A DNA stretch of 64,000 nucleotides, from the NCBI GenBank assembly GCA_039545295.1, contig BCIK01000007.1:973978-1037977 (forward strand), in the 5' to 3' direction. Source of the DNA: Udeniomyces pyricola (lineage: Eukaryota > Basidiomycota > Tremellomycetes > Cystofilobasidiales > Mrakiaceae). The notes beneath the pieces were generated by a model. It saw nothing but the letters and a program-made list of their open reading frames with translations. It was not told where the DNA came from and made no database searches. A program made the translations under genes and the position numbers. Shown here piece after piece: positions 46,401-59,248 of the stretch (position 1 is its first letter; each line of letters starts with the position of its first letter).

Positions 46401-49400
46401 CAAGCTTTCTTTTCTTCCAAATTGCGATTGTCGCGGCAGATCAACTACTCCACGTGAGAAGGGTTCGACAAAGGTCGTTTGGTCCCAGCTGTAAAGATTA
46501 GCGTGGAGCTTGAGGGTGAGGCCGGCTTCGATGTAGTCCCCATGGGCAACATGGGTTGAAACCAGTTGATGCACATAGTCAATGTCTAACAACCAAACAG
46601 AAAATCGAATAGGATCGAGGAGGAAGGAATTCAGGATGTACAGCCACGTTAAGCGAGATGTGTCGGGATCGACACGAAGGGATGAAATACATGCTCAAGA
46701 CTGACACATCTCTGATCGTTCGCCAAGGCGACGGATAAAGTCGAGAAGTCGGAGTGTGACAGCAGTCCGGTCGTCATCGAACGCCTCGTCCGAGGGCAAG
46801 TCTTTCAGCGTAAACAGCAGCGTGAGGAATCGATCGATGACTTGGAGAAAGGCTGTCAAAGGAGATGCAACAGTCAATCCGATCAGTAGACACTTCGATC
46901 TTGGTGTCCGGATGAATCAATCGGTGCAAACAACATTTTCGACGAACCTGCCACATCAGTTCGGAGCTCTAGATCGATGTTATCGATTTGAGCGTCAAAG
47001 ATAAGCCGCAGTGATGCAACTTAATCGGGAGCACATCCGTCGAACCAGTGAGCTGAGCATGCTTTGTCCATCAAACAGTTGAATCAAGCCGATTTTGCTC
47101 ACCGAAGATGGATCGAGTGAACTCATCACCCTCGCCGCCTTGAGTAAAAATGTAGTTGAGCCGAGCGATGATCTCCGATTTGACCTGAAGCCGACGTCCA
47201 GACCCAGAGTGCCATCAGACCATCCGTTGAACGAACCCAAACAGCGCGAATATACGGATGAACTGACCTCTCGAAAATGGCCTTTTCTTGAGTACGATGA
47301 CACGATGAGCGAGTAAAGGATCCGAACAGCCTGGTCTCGGAGCCCCTCATGCTTGCTCAAGCACAGCGTCAAGACATCCTGGACAATGCCGAGAAACGGA
47401 ACTTGATCTTCTTCGGTCGGCAGAATAGGGGTCGAGAGTTGGCTTGCTGAGTGTTGGGTAGAAGTTTCGATGCTTTGCCAGAGTCGGTTGAGGAGAGCAG
47501 CTCCCTCGGACCGGATGTCACCGACCAGGCGCCAGACGGCCTTGCGTCGCTGTTCAAAGTGCGATGCAACACAACTCAACGCATCAGATATCGAGAATTT
47601 CATGAAGAGCCGTCTATAGGACCGATGTAAGAGAAAGAGAAGCAAGAACGAACCTGAGGCGCGAATGACTCGATGGCAAGATGTGGCGAGGTCAACAGAG
47701 CAAATACTACATGCAAGCAACCCTTCCAAAGTGGCCCGTCAAACGGAGCGGTCGGGTCCGTTTCGGGGGTGTATACTTGCACCATGAGCTTAATGACCTC
47801 CACGAGGAACTTGAGGCTTGAGGTGAGGGTAAGACAGGAGATGTTGATCCATGACGCTGGGAAGGGATCGTGATCGATCATGGAGCCGACGGCGAGGAAG
47901 AAGGAGAGGAGGAGTTGGGTCGTGTTATCCTGCAAATATAAGGAGTATCAGGAAGAGCGTTCAATGACAAATTTCCGTGACAGATCTAGACCTGCAGCAA
48001 GAAGGGTTAATGAATGAGCTTCACTCTTCCTTCAATCTCGAAATACTCTTCGAGATATCCAAACAACGCTTTTTTCGGCTGAACCTCGAGTAACGTGACC
48101 AAGACGACGGCCGTCTCGCTGAGAACGAGGTTGAGTCCTTTGTCCGAGCCAGACGTCCCATCGGCCTTTCGAGGCAAAGCCGCCACGAGTGGGAAGGGGT
48201 ACGACGAAGGAAATACAGTAGGCGTGGCAGATGGATGGGTCGAGGAGAGGGATTTGTGTCGATCGATAAATTCGAGTGTTGAAGTATCACCAAGGTCGTG
48301 GTACGCTTCGAGTAGTCTTGAATAGCGAGCGAAACATGGGAAAAGACAGAAGAACAAACGACATGAGAAAGCATATTTCAGTATCGGTAGCATCCTGAAG
48401 ACCTGACATATAGGAGTACTGACCGAGGGAAGCACTCGAACAACACATCAAGGTGATCTCGCTCTTGCATCGTCTCTCTCGATTCCAAAGGCATCACGAG
48501 CGTCACCGACAACTGGTGCAGCATCTCCGCCACAGTCGCAACCGATAATCTCAATCTCTCGATCCAAATGAGCCTTGACCTATCCTCGCTCGACACCGAA
48601 CGGACTTCTCCCGTTACCCCACCCAAGCCGTCCCAGGTATCGGCTTCATATCGACCGAGAAATGGTTTGAGCCACCGCATGAGAGCTGGAACAAGCACTG
48701 CTCGGGCTTCGGCGTCGCGAAAGACCACGGATTGCACGGTCTGTAAGAAAAGCTGAAGCTTGAAAATGACGGCTTTGCCGGTCGAATGGGACACGGAATC
48801 AACAAAATCAACGACGACCTGGGCGAGCTGAGGTGGATTGAACGTGCGTGCGAGCCCAGGGAGGACATCGGTGAAGTGTTGAACTACGGCGGAAGAGAGA
48901 GAAGGAGAAGCATGATAGTATAGGCATCGAGTCAGGACGGAATCGGGTTGGCGGTCAAAATCCAACGATACAGAGAAGCCTGTGGGCGGAGACTCACGAG
49001 TAAGGATTTGTGTTCCGATGATCGAGGGCGGTTCCGTCATTCTCATGAGGGAGTTAAAGGATGCGAGAACGTCTGATGAACAAAACACACAAGACCAGGC
49101 TGGGCTCAGCAATTACTTCGGTGGACCTGGACCTTCTCTGTCCGGACAAGAAAAAAAAAGTGATGTATAGAAGCTCACTGCCTAAATCGGTTTGAAACTT
49201 TTGGTCAAGATGGTTCGTGAGTGTGGTCGAGGTTCCTCCTCGGGCAACGTCTTTTTGCTTTTGTAGATCTCGAGACTTGTCGATGATGACAAAGAGGTAA
49301 CGCCTATGATGTCGGTCGATCGAAGAGTCAGCGTCAAATGTCACCGAGCAGAACACGATACTCGAAGGTTCCAGGATGCGAGCGAACGCACCAAACTTTG

Positions 49401-52400
49401 ATTGCGGCTCGAAGCTCCTTGCTGCTCTTGTCACCCAATAGGCGCAGCATAGCTTGCAAGAGAGGTCCCCAAACTGAGGCGTACGAGAAGTTTTGCTCGA
49501 TGTAAATCTCGAGGACCTGTGTGTAAGATTCCATACGCTTGAGTTCACCAGTCGAGTCGATATATCACTGCGTGAAGCAGACAGAAGATGATCAAAGCAC
49601 CTACCGAGTGAAGGTTAACGAATCGTCTGTCCTGAGCCAGCGTAATGAGCACAACCAGGGCATCAAACGCCGCTTCCTCGACGGGACGACTCCCGCTTGG
49701 GTTCTTCTCAAGGATTGCAAACAACGCATCCAACGTCGGTTTGATCGCTTTGGTCAACTCAAACTCAGAGGCGAATGGAAGCTGCCTCAGAACGTCGAGC
49801 AATTCTGATTCGTCAGCAACCACGCTTGGCTTGTCCCATCCCAGCAGTCGAAGAAGGACAGGGGATTGTGTGAAGTCGGTTGAGCAAAGGAAGGAGCGGA
49901 TGACCATCGAATCTCGCATGGGTGTGAGCATCTTGAGTGTGGGCGGGATCCGGATCGACTCGATGGTACTTGTTTCTGGAGGCATATTTGAGAGAGTCGA
50001 GGGAAGTTCAAAGTACTGGCTCGGCGAGAGTTGGCTTGTCTGACCGAGCTTGTCGGTTTTGTAAAGGATGAGCTGATGGTCACCGTCGGGGACAAATGCT
50101 GCACCTCCCTCGGGAAAGAGAGGAAGATACGCAAACGCGAAGGGTTTCTCGAGTCCGAACGAGTCAAACATCGAGTTCGCTTGAGCTGTCGGCGAGGAGG
50201 ACAACGTGGAGGGTAACTTGTCTCGGTCTTTCTCTTTGACTTGAGAACGTGCTCTGAAGGTGAAGAAGATGTGCGTTCTTGGGAGCAGGCCGACGTCGAT
50301 GTTGGATATCTTGACGAGTTCGCCAAATCGGGGGTTGCTTGTCTTGTGAAAGACGAGCGAGGAAAACTCCCTTACAGGTAGCTCGCCCGCTCCACGTGAT
50401 ATGGCTGTCTGGAGGACGACTCCCTCGCGGGTTCGGACTTCGAGGTTGACCTGGTACGATGATGATGACGAAGAGGACGTGGGACCGACGCCAAAGGTGC
50501 TCATGTTGCGACGAAGCCTCAATCCGCTTGAGGAGGGCTGGAAGTCGCCCGACCAAAGCTTGACATACTGTTTTGAAGGATAGGTAATAAATGCCAAGGA
50601 AACCCACCATCAAACAGAATCGAGAAAAGCAGTGATATCTGATCAGCAACTGCCCTACTCGAAGCACGAGTTGCGAATAAAGGTGACGTACCACATCGTT
50701 CCGAGATTGTCCGGGAAAGACGGCGTCTGGGAAAGTGAGTCGCTGGACGATGGGGACATCGAGTAACAGGACAGGATGATCCTTGACGACTACCTGACTC
50801 TGTCCGAAGAAAGTCTTGAGGTCAACGATGATCCGGTCGACTCTGAGTGCGCAAAGAGGGATGTATGTGACTTCAGCGATGACATACGCGTGTGAATAGA
50901 CATGTCAAGACTCTTCACAAGGAGGTCGCATACCTGTTTGACCGAGTGAAAAGCGCTGAGCGCCCATATATGATGTCTTCATGTAGGCCCGCAAATCCGG
51001 ACTCATCGACCGGCACGTAGATTGGCATGTTTACCTCGAGCGGTCGCGCGCTCGCCTGGTCTGATCGATCGCCGAATCTAAGATGCTGTCCAAGATCCAG
51101 GATAGCGCACCCAACGGGACGCCGAAAGTCGGATGGAGCAAAAGAGCCCGTACCTGGGCGATGGGGTTCCAAGAGATGACGTTGCGATGCCATTTCGATT
51201 TCTTCTTCTCTTCCAGCGATCTTGCCCCCAACTTCTGACATGCGGAGGGCTCCTCGTCGAACGAATCGGCAGACAATAACGAGCTCTGCCATATCCTGAG
51301 GGCTGAGATCAATCCAGAGGGCTCTGATGCGTCGCATGATTCCCCCATTGGGATCAGGGGCGGCCTGAACGGTATCTGATTCGCCATTTCTATCGCCCAA
51401 GTCTTGAAAGGCAGACTGTAAATCAGGGCCAACCGGATTGCCATGGTGGTTGAGTACGACGAGAAACTCCTCAGTGATGAATTGGGAGGCCGGTTTGGAG
51501 TAGAGTGAAAAGAAAAGCTCGGCTGTCTCGGTTGGACCACAAAAGCTGGCGATGCAAGCGCGGAGCTCAAGAAAGAGATGATGGAATTCGCCTGAGGGGG
51601 TTGGCATTAGTACGTTCAACGGAGTTGTGATCTTGGAACCGAGTTTGGAGAGGAGGTTTGGAGTGGATCGAGAAGCGGGACTGTTGGGTTTCGGAAGGAA
51701 TCCTGAAGGCGATCGGATCGGTGTCTCGGGGTTCTGACGTGGAGAAGACGAACGGTCCGGCTGCAGAGCTGCCAAATAGGCGATGGAGGGGGGACGACTA
51801 GTGTCAAAGCGAGTCGGTGGAGGTATCGATGGACCTGTTGATGATGAGGTCTCGCGTTCATCGATATAGGCTGTCGCCTGCGGTAATAAAGAGGCAGGAG
51901 CAAGGCAGACCAACCCGATATTAACTATCCAACCATGACACTGCATCTTGATCGCGCTCATCGTGACTCACGATTTGCATGGAATAGAGCTCAATACCGC
52001 TGACCCAGCTTCTTTCCTCAAATGGCCCCTCTCCATCAACGCCGCGCGTCGTAGCGAGGCCGCCCGACCGGCTGTGTCGAACGATGATTTCGAGGTCCTG
52101 AGCTACATTCCCAGACGCGAGACGAGCGACACAATCTTTCCGCAGGAATGATAGCTCTTGTGAGCCGAGAGTTGGGTCCAAAAGTTGGCGCCGGGCAAGC
52201 TGAAGAGCGTGGATCTGCTGTCGGATGAAACGAAACCGCCGATAATCGCGCACGAGAAGGTGTTGGAACAGACGCTGTAAAGTGAAATTTTTATCGACGT
52301 GCAAGATTCATATCAGCACCGAGGTGTCGAGGAAGCTCGCAGGGGTTGATTCGAATACGATCAGAAATGCGATAAGAAGAAGACGAGCTTACCCCGTGCC

Positions 52401-53524
52401 ACTCCCGCAAAGCGCATGCAATCTCGTCCACCAAAGGCACCTCGGTTCCTCTGACCGTCTCATCACCCGCCTTGAGACTCGGTATTGGCGGACTTGGCTT
52501 CTGAAACGTATGGAATCGGTCAGAGATGCCTTCCCCGTTGCTATGCCCGTCCTGTATCGAATTGGCGGAATCTTCCGATCGCGTCGCTGTACGCCGACGA
52601 CGTCCTTCGCCAAGGTCATCTTCCTCTTCCTCACTCAAGGCGCTGAGAGGATGAGCTAACTTGTTGCCGAATTGAGATGAAGGGGGATGCCGTGCAAGAC
52701 TTGCCTCCTGAGCGGACGACAGACGGCCTTCGGCATCTTCGAGCTCCTCCCGGACGTGGACGAAAGCTGCGGGAAAGATGCCGAGGTGGACGATAGGTTC
52801 GGCACTGACCGCCAGCGGGCTCGCGTCAACGTTATCGGTGTCGTGGGCATGAGCTGCGATAGCTTGTGATGTATGTGTTGAGGAGACGACATAGCTGAGC
52901 GAAAGTGGTCAAGCATGCACCAAGGATCAGCACGTCGTACACCGAGTGATGGAAGACCCCACGATGACCGAACATGTATGATTCGATCACCGAGCTTACC
53001 CACGATACCACATCGCCCGTTCGCCCCCTTGTCTGGGAAGAAATTTCTCAAATGCGTAGAACTCGTCCCCAATCTCTATGTCAACCTAGCAGTGACAAGA
53101 GTGTTTGAACGTGAACCGAAAGGGCAAGTGTGGACGTGCATCAGCTTTGAATGGGGATGCAAGATTGGGTTGCTGAGCTCTCAACTGACCATACAGCTTC
53201 TGACGTCCGTATCCTGATGATTTGCACTATTGGTCACATCTGCGGTGGCGGTAGTGGCGACATTGATGTGGTGATGGTGGTGCGTTGCGTCGCCAGCAGC
53301 CGGCGCAAGTGAGGACGGGGAAAAGGGAAAGACCGAGAAGCCATATAGTATCTTCTCGAGTGGTTGCCAGCAGTCCTCGCGAGATCTAAGTGATGGGCAG
53401 GAACATGAAACCAACTTGGGTGAGTATGTAAGCGTGAGGATATATAGCAACAGGCTGAGAGGCTAGATTGGCTGGCGCAGAGACGAAGAACCTGATCTGA
53501 CCGCGCATTGTTAGGCGGAGCCAT
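43456..53524 (-). CDS. DCK1: DOCK-family guanine nucleotide exchange factor (Dck1-like)
   Basis: Predicted GEF for Rho/Rac-type GTPases; the yeast homologue acts with an ELMO-type partner, not seen in this window. The longest gene here, 10 kb with many introns. A tentative start at 53524 (MAPPNNARSDQ) joins in phase to WQPLEKILYGFSVFPFSP, the N-terminal SH3-like start of Dock proteins (about 53370). Then GDRIIHVRSSWG-type residues, FIRQQIHALQLARRQLL (about 52230) and the DHR-1 C2 region: VNLEVRTREGVVLQTAI and SSLVFHKTSNPRFGELVKI (about 50460-50300), IDVGLLPRTHIFFTFR. The helical middle occupies about 49.5-47 kb. The DHR-2 catalytic domain includes LDIDYVHQLVSTHVAHGDYI (about 46590), LKLHANLYSWDQTTFVEPF and VFRKNFSEELDRIDLPTPP near the end. 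A Ser-rich tail ends at the stop at 43456. A canonical ELMO-binding tail was not identified. Confidence 0.85.
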
Positions 53525-54394
53525 AGACGAAACCCGACGCGTCGAACAGAGAAGAAGCTGCAAGGGAACCGGTATTAGGTGGTCTAAGTAGGCTGATGGG
53601 TGTCTACCAGGGGAGATGGACGCGATGAGACGGTTCTAATTAGAGAAGGACAAGTGATAGATCGAATGAGGGTGGCGATGGACGTGGTAGAAGAGGATGA
53701 TGACGATGACGACCTAGTAGCTAGAGAGGACAACAAACCGCGGGAGAGGAATGTATTGTGATGTATATATTGTATAGAAACGGCCTTTGGCCTATGGATG
53801 ATTTATGTATACATATGTCCATGACCTGCCGTTCGGACTGATCACGATCTCGTCTTTCCGATCTAATAGATCAATCTCAGCTATCCGGGGGCGCGCGCTG
53901 GACCATCGACGCACTCAAATCATGAGCGCGCATCTGCAGGATAATCTCAACAGTCAAGCGGGACCAGCCCCGAAACGACACATCCACCTCGTTATTACTA
54001 CGATATCACAGTAGAGGATCCGCCATCAGCTAGCTACCGCTATCCTCCCACCCCAGCCAGTCACCCGCTCCTCTCACCATCCATACCACATTCCGTATTC
54101 TTGACGCTTATTCACGTATTCATCCACCGCTCCTCCGCCGACAGCCCTCCGAAACTAGCTCGTTCGACCTTGTCTAACCCGATTCCCTCCCGACCGCGCC
54201 GCGCTCGCCTTTGCCCTCTCCTTCCATTAACGGTCTCACGCGACCCTGACCGTACGCGACGCTCTCATTCCGATCATATCCGCCATGTGTCGCTCGGACG
54301 ATTCCGACAATGACTTTCACCCCGATCTGAGCTAATTCGACTTGACTTTATCGCGTGTGATGGTTGCTGGTCTTTGTTCTCTCACGGCTTGCAG
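53525..54394. other. Divergent promoter of DOCK and SGF73-like genes
   Basis: This 870-bp gap includes the DOCK promoter, a TA/TG-rich region at 53755-53790 and the leader of the SGF73-like gene. The leader holds a short upstream ORF at 54285-54335. Confidence 0.5.
54285..54335 (+). other. Possible upstream ORF of SGF73-like gene
   Basis: ATG at 54285 opens a 16-codon frame (MCRSDDSDNDFHPDLS) that ends at TAA 54333-54335, 60 nt before the chosen start at 54395. It resembles coding sequence but has no GT donor before its stop, so I treat it as an upstream ORF, not a first exon. Confidence 0.35.
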
Positions 54395-56203
54395 ATGACG
54401 ATCGATCCATTCACCAATCACTCCGACGACGCCGCATCCGGTACGATCCCTGATGTCATCCTGTTTGATTGTCGCGTCCCAATCGCGTCTCTTCTATATA
54501 CTCTCGGAGCTTTCACTGATCTGTCTCGTAATATTGTGCTTGTGTAGATGCCGAACAATCTTTGCGTGGCGACGACACCGACCTTGAGTTTGGTCGGTCC
54601 AAGAAACGTCGCCTCTCGGATGGTACGCGACCCAGGCCAGCTCGCGACACGACCTTTAATAAGCCATCCACAATCCAAAAGCATCAGAGATACTGACATC
54701 GACCCAACTTTGATGCAACATATCCATACTTGATCGTTCCTTTCTATTGCAGCCTCGTTCTCGTCCGTTTCGTCCTACTCAACTGCGAACCACAAGCGAT
54801 CGCGCGCGTCGCCCGCCCCTTCAGGCTCGCTCTTTGGCGACAACGGATCTGATGCCGGTTGGACAGCTCCCAGCACGGCAAAAAAGACTGCCGGAAAGAC
54901 CATAGGTGGTTACGGCATCTCCGGCGACCATGTCAGCGGCAAGAAGGCCAAGAAAGAAAAGGACCTAGACAAAAAGGCCGAAAAGGAACGCAGGGACGCC
55001 GAGCGACGCGAAGCCAAAGGTAGGCCTGGTGTTTATCTGTCCTTGAACGCATTGGTTGGACGACAAAATTGAGTCGTACGCTGACTTGAATGTACTGTCC
55101 TTGGTTGCAGCTCTACCCTTGTACGTAGCGTGGTGACGCGACGTGTCGTATTCATATCATTGTCTGTTTGATGACATACCTGGATCTCGTGCTGATCATG
55201 CGTGCTCTTGCCTTCTGTCTCATGACATCATATTTTCCTCACCACTATCTTGTGTCTGTTTCCTTGTCGCAGCAGTCTTGCCCGTCAATGCGGCGTCATC
55301 AACCACAAAGGCGTTCCTTGTTCCCGCTCACTTACATGCAAGTCGCATCCCATGGGTGCCAAGCGTGATGTACCCGGTCGACCAAAGCCCTACGACGAAC
55401 TTCTTCTCGAATGGAATCGCGAGCATAACCCCAAGTTTGTCGAACCAAAAGCGAGAAAGGACGCCAACGCCAAGAAGAAGAAAAAGGCAGCAGAGCTCGA
55501 GGCAGCGTCCGCCTCGAGTGCTCGTTCGGCCACGCCGAGCGTCGTCGTCGTCACCAGTGGATCGGTTCCCAATGCCAACGGTGGCTCATCAACTACCGTG
55601 ACTGTGGGCGCGAACGGTCATTCTAGTAGCGCTACGGCCGGAACAGAGGACAAAGTCAACAGCAAGGCTGCCAATGGCCGGGAACTGAGTACCAGCGGCC
55701 GAGCCGCAGGTGGGGGCACTGACGGCAACGCGGTTGGTAATGAGAGCGGTCCCTCGGCGGCAGCCACGCCGCTCAGCATACCTGCTCCTACCTCGACGAC
55801 GGTCAAGGGTAAAGGCAGGGACAAGTCGGGCGAGGGGGGTGCGGCCGTTGTCAAGCGGAAGAAGGTGCGCAAGGGCGAGGTTAATGACGACGATACGGGG
55901 CTCGGTGCCGGCTCGAGCCTTGGTTTGACGGGCACCGGGGGAGCTAGTGGCACTGGAGGTGGGAACGGTGGGAGCGGGACGAGTAACAAGAAGGATCCTG
56001 CATCGGAGTTTTCTCTGCTGTTGGCAGAAGCTCGTTCATCGAGAGCTAGGTTGTCGGCGCCGCCCCCGGCGTCGCTCGCTGGGGGGATGACCTTGCCGAG
56101 AGAAGCGTCCAAGGAGGCTATGTTTGGTCGGCGGCGTCGTGAAGTTCGTAGCTGGATAGGTCAGATGCAAGGTGTCTTGGGTAGATCGGGCGTTCTGGCC
56201 TGA
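54395..56203 (+). CDS. SGF73: SCA7-domain SAGA subunit (Sgf73/ataxin-7-like)
   Basis: Anchors the deubiquitinating module of the SAGA co-activator. The ATG at 54395 gives TIDPFTNHSDDAAS. Exons: 54395-54440, 54548-54622, 54753-55019, a 10-nt microexon 55111-55120 and a final exon from about 55273 to 56203. The N-terminal exons encode KKRRLSD and a Lys/Arg/Glu-rich helix (KKAEKERRDAERREAK). The SCA7 domain (about 55280-55420) has ARQCGVINHKGVPCSRSL, TCKSHPMGAKR and KPYDELLLEWNRE, with the C...C...C..H zinc-binding pattern of the family. The long C-terminal half is Gly/Ala/Ser-rich with KKKKK runs and looks disordered. The acceptor before the last exon is a CAGCAG tandem. It is about 1.2 kb shorter in ordered sequence than yeast Sgf73; the second zinc finger of that protein was not seen. 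Confidence 0.82.
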
Positions 56204-56846
56204 TGGAAGCTAGTGTTGTGTGCTTTTGGTCTTGTCTCTTTTCCGCTCTTCGTGTTTTGTTTTCTTTTTCATCTTCTAGTATTTTCCATCTGTGCCACGC
56301 GCTCTGTAAGGCTTTCTCTCCTCTCACCTGGATATCTCTTCCTTTGTCATTGTGACATCACTTTGTTTTGCCTGGTTCGCTCCCGATTCACTTCCTCCTT
56401 TTACTTATATCGATTGCTGTCTCTTTATTTTCCCTTGAATTCTTGGCTACCCATACATCTCCCATTTTTGTCCTCTCTTCTGTCTCTCCTTGTGTCTTCT
56501 CTTGTGTCGCCAAGCTGGCCTCGACGTGACTCTTCAATTTTCTTTTTTTTCTTTTTCTTTTTCTTTTTCTTTTTCGCTCTCTGACACTGGTACGAATACG
56601 ATGATAATTTTCCTTTCTTTTCTCATGGGCAGACAAACAACGTGAAATCACGGCCGATGGTTGATTGATTTGATGAGGAGGAGTTTGGTCATGATCGATT
56701 GATTGGGTTTGGGCGCGCAAATATCGGGCCTGGGTTTTGTTATCTTCCTCGCCTCTCGCCTTCTTCCCCTCATCCTCCGTCTCAATCTTCAACCAACCAC
56801 CCATCCCACTCTTTCCACACACACCTACCCGTTCACACAAACAAAC
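56204..56846. other. Intergenic region, ARG1 promoter
   Basis: 640 bp between the tandem SGF73-like and ARG1 genes. The left part is T-rich, with TTTTTC repeats at 56540-56575, and is probably the SGF73-like 3' UTR. The right part holds the ARG1 promoter and leader, with a TGACTC motif at 56527. Confidence 0.5.
56527..56532 (+). promoter_or_regulatory. TGACTC, candidate Gcn4/Cpc1 half-site upstream of ARG1
   Basis: TGACTC (followed by T, so not the full TGACTCA) lies about 320 bp upstream of the ARG1 start codon. Amino-acid control through Gcn4-type factors is known for fungal arginine genes; a single six-base match is weak evidence. Confidence 0.25.
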
Positions 56847-59248
56847 ATGGCTGTCGCTCCTGGATCTAAGGGACGTGTTCTCCTCGCCTACTCTGGAGGA
56901 CTCGGTACGTGCCCCTTCCGTCTTTCCAGAGCCTTCCTTCTCTCTTTCCCCTTCCTCCCTCTCTTCACCCGATTGGGCCGAAAAAGTCAGTTTCAAGCTG
57001 ATCCCATGCCTTCCTTTGCTCTGCCCTTTTTTTCTTTTTCTCGCTCCTGTTGGTGCTCGCAAACGATCATAGACACTTCGTGCATTCTTGCTTGGTTGAT
57101 TGATGAGGGTTACACCGTTGTCTGCTACATGGCCGACGTCGGACAGGACGAGGTTCGTTTCCTCTTTCTCCTTTCCGGCCATTGGAATTGACTCGAACAG
57201 CCGCCTCGCCTGGCATCTCCGCTCGTCTTTTTGGGTCGCCGTCCCTGACCTATTTCCCTCTGCCTTCTCCCATCCCCATGTCTTGCCTTTCACCCTCGCT
57301 CGTTCGCGACATACGGTATTGGGACACTCTAGGACTTCGAGATTGCTCGAGCCAAGGCTACCAAGTGCGGAGCCGAGAAGTACATCCTCGCTGTACGTAC
57401 CGCTCTATCGAGAAGCGCTCACGCGCCCTGGCATTATCTCGCTACACCCACCCCACAGCTGCTGCTGCTATTCTTCGTCTGAGCTAAATAGTTGGTTCTC
57501 TGGCGTTTCATCTTGTAGGACCTTCGAAAGGAGTTCATCACCGAGCTCATCTACCCTGCCGTCCAGGCCAACTGCATCTACGAGGGGTACGTTCTTCACG
57601 CCCTTCCCCTTGCCACTCAGCAAAGCCCCCTCTTCCCCCTGCTTCGCGCTAGCTATGTGTTCTGTAGTACATAAAGAACCGCTGCTGACTTCCTCCCTGT
57701 CCTTTCGGATATGACAACAATACAGTGTCTACCTTCTCGGTACCTCGCTTGCTCGACCTGTCATTGCCCGAGGCATGATGGAGGTTGCTGAGGCTGAGAA
57801 CTGCGAGTGCGTTCATCTTTTTCCCTCCTGCTCATCTTCTTCCAGTTTCGCCTACTGTGAACGCGAACCCATGGCTCACACACCCCTTTTTCATCTCTTA
57901 CGATCAGGTGGGTTGCTCACGGTTGCACTGGTAAGGGTAACGACCAGGTCCGATTCGAGCTCGCGTTCTACGGCCTCAAGCCCGACATCAAGGTTATCGC
58001 TCCTTGGAGGGACCCGGGTATGTCCTAGTTTTCTTCCTAGATGCTGAATTCCTCACGCCCTTGGTGCGATATTGTTTACTGACCTGGACCATGCTTCCTT
58101 TAATCACAATTGTCATCACGTGTCCACTAGTCTTCTACAACCGATTCCCTGGACGACCTGCCCTCCTCGCCTACGCCGCTGAGAAGGGTATCCCCGTTGT
58201 TCAGACCGCTTCCAAGCCTTGGTCGACCGGTTAGTATCGCATTCTTTCGGAACGTGACTCTATGACACTTTGTCTGCGGATATGGTCAGTTGGCCAGAAC
58301 CTGTCGTTTTTCTCACTGCTCTTTTACTTTGCTCTGCTGTCTTTCGTTCGCAGACGAGAACCTCTTCCACATCTCGTACGAGGCCGGTATCCTCGAGAAC
58401 CCTGACCAGACCCCTCCTCGTGACATGTGGAAGTTGACCGTCAACCCGGAGGACGCCCCCGAGAAGGCTGAGCACATCGCCATCACCTTCACCAAGGGTA
58501 TCCCCACCTCGGTCTCGATCCCGTCCCAGGGCAAGACCATCACCGACCCCGTCGAGATCTTCCTTTCGCTCAACGCGCTCGCCCGAGCCCACGGTATCGG
58601 CAGGATTGACATTGTCGAGAACAGGTTCATTGGTGTCAAGTCCCGAGGTTGCTACGAGTCTCCCGGTGCCACTATTCTCCGAGCCGCTCACATGGACCTC
58701 GAGGGTCTTACCCTCGACAGGAACGTCCGAGCTCTCCGAGACCAGTTCATCACTATTGCTCTTTCCAACATCCTCTACAACGGTTACTTCTTCTCGCCCG
58801 AGCGAGAGTTCGTCATGGCCGCCATCCCGGCCTCGCAGAGGACCGTCAACGGAACCGTCCGACTTGGTCTCTACAAGGGCAACGTCATTGTCGAGGGTCG
58901 ATCATCGGACGAGGGTCTTTACGACGCTGAGTTCACCTCGATGGACGAGATGGGAGGCTTCGTCCCTGAGGCCACCTCGGGTTTCATTGGTGAGTTCGGT
59001 TGTGTTTCCTGGTCGTTGTCGTTTCTTGCTTCAAGTCGTGCGGAAAGCCCGTCGTCCATGTCGTTGGAAGGAGGAGATATATATGTATACAAAAACGGCT
59101 TCTGACCTTTTCTCGATTTGTTTTTGGCTTGAATTTACTGGTTTTTGTAGAGATCGAGTCGATCCGACTTAAGGCTTTCGGTGCCGCCAACCTCCGAAAG
59201 GGTCAGGCCTCCGTCAAGCCCGATGCCGCTTACACCCCTAAGATCTAA
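56847..59248 (+). CDS. ARG1: Argininosuccinate synthase
   Basis: Joins citrulline and aspartate with ATP in arginine biosynthesis, in the cytosol. The start at 56847 gives [18 protein letters not shown], then [10 protein letters not shown] across intron 1 (exon 1 ends at 56904), the ATP pyrophosphatase PP-motif (AYSGGLDTS). Then [70 protein letters not shown] (citrulline/aspartate site), [53 protein letters not shown] (about 58590) and [11 protein letters not shown]. The C-terminus ends at TAA 59246-59248. About nine exons, each joined in phase by GTRNGY donors. Length about 418 residues, normal for the enzyme. All main catalytic motifs look intact. Confidence 0.97.

Noticed and set aside
55618..56112. 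Minus-strand frame rich in Pro/Leu/Ala
   Set aside because: It is the complement of the Gly/Ala/Ser-rich SGF73-like exon, not a gene.
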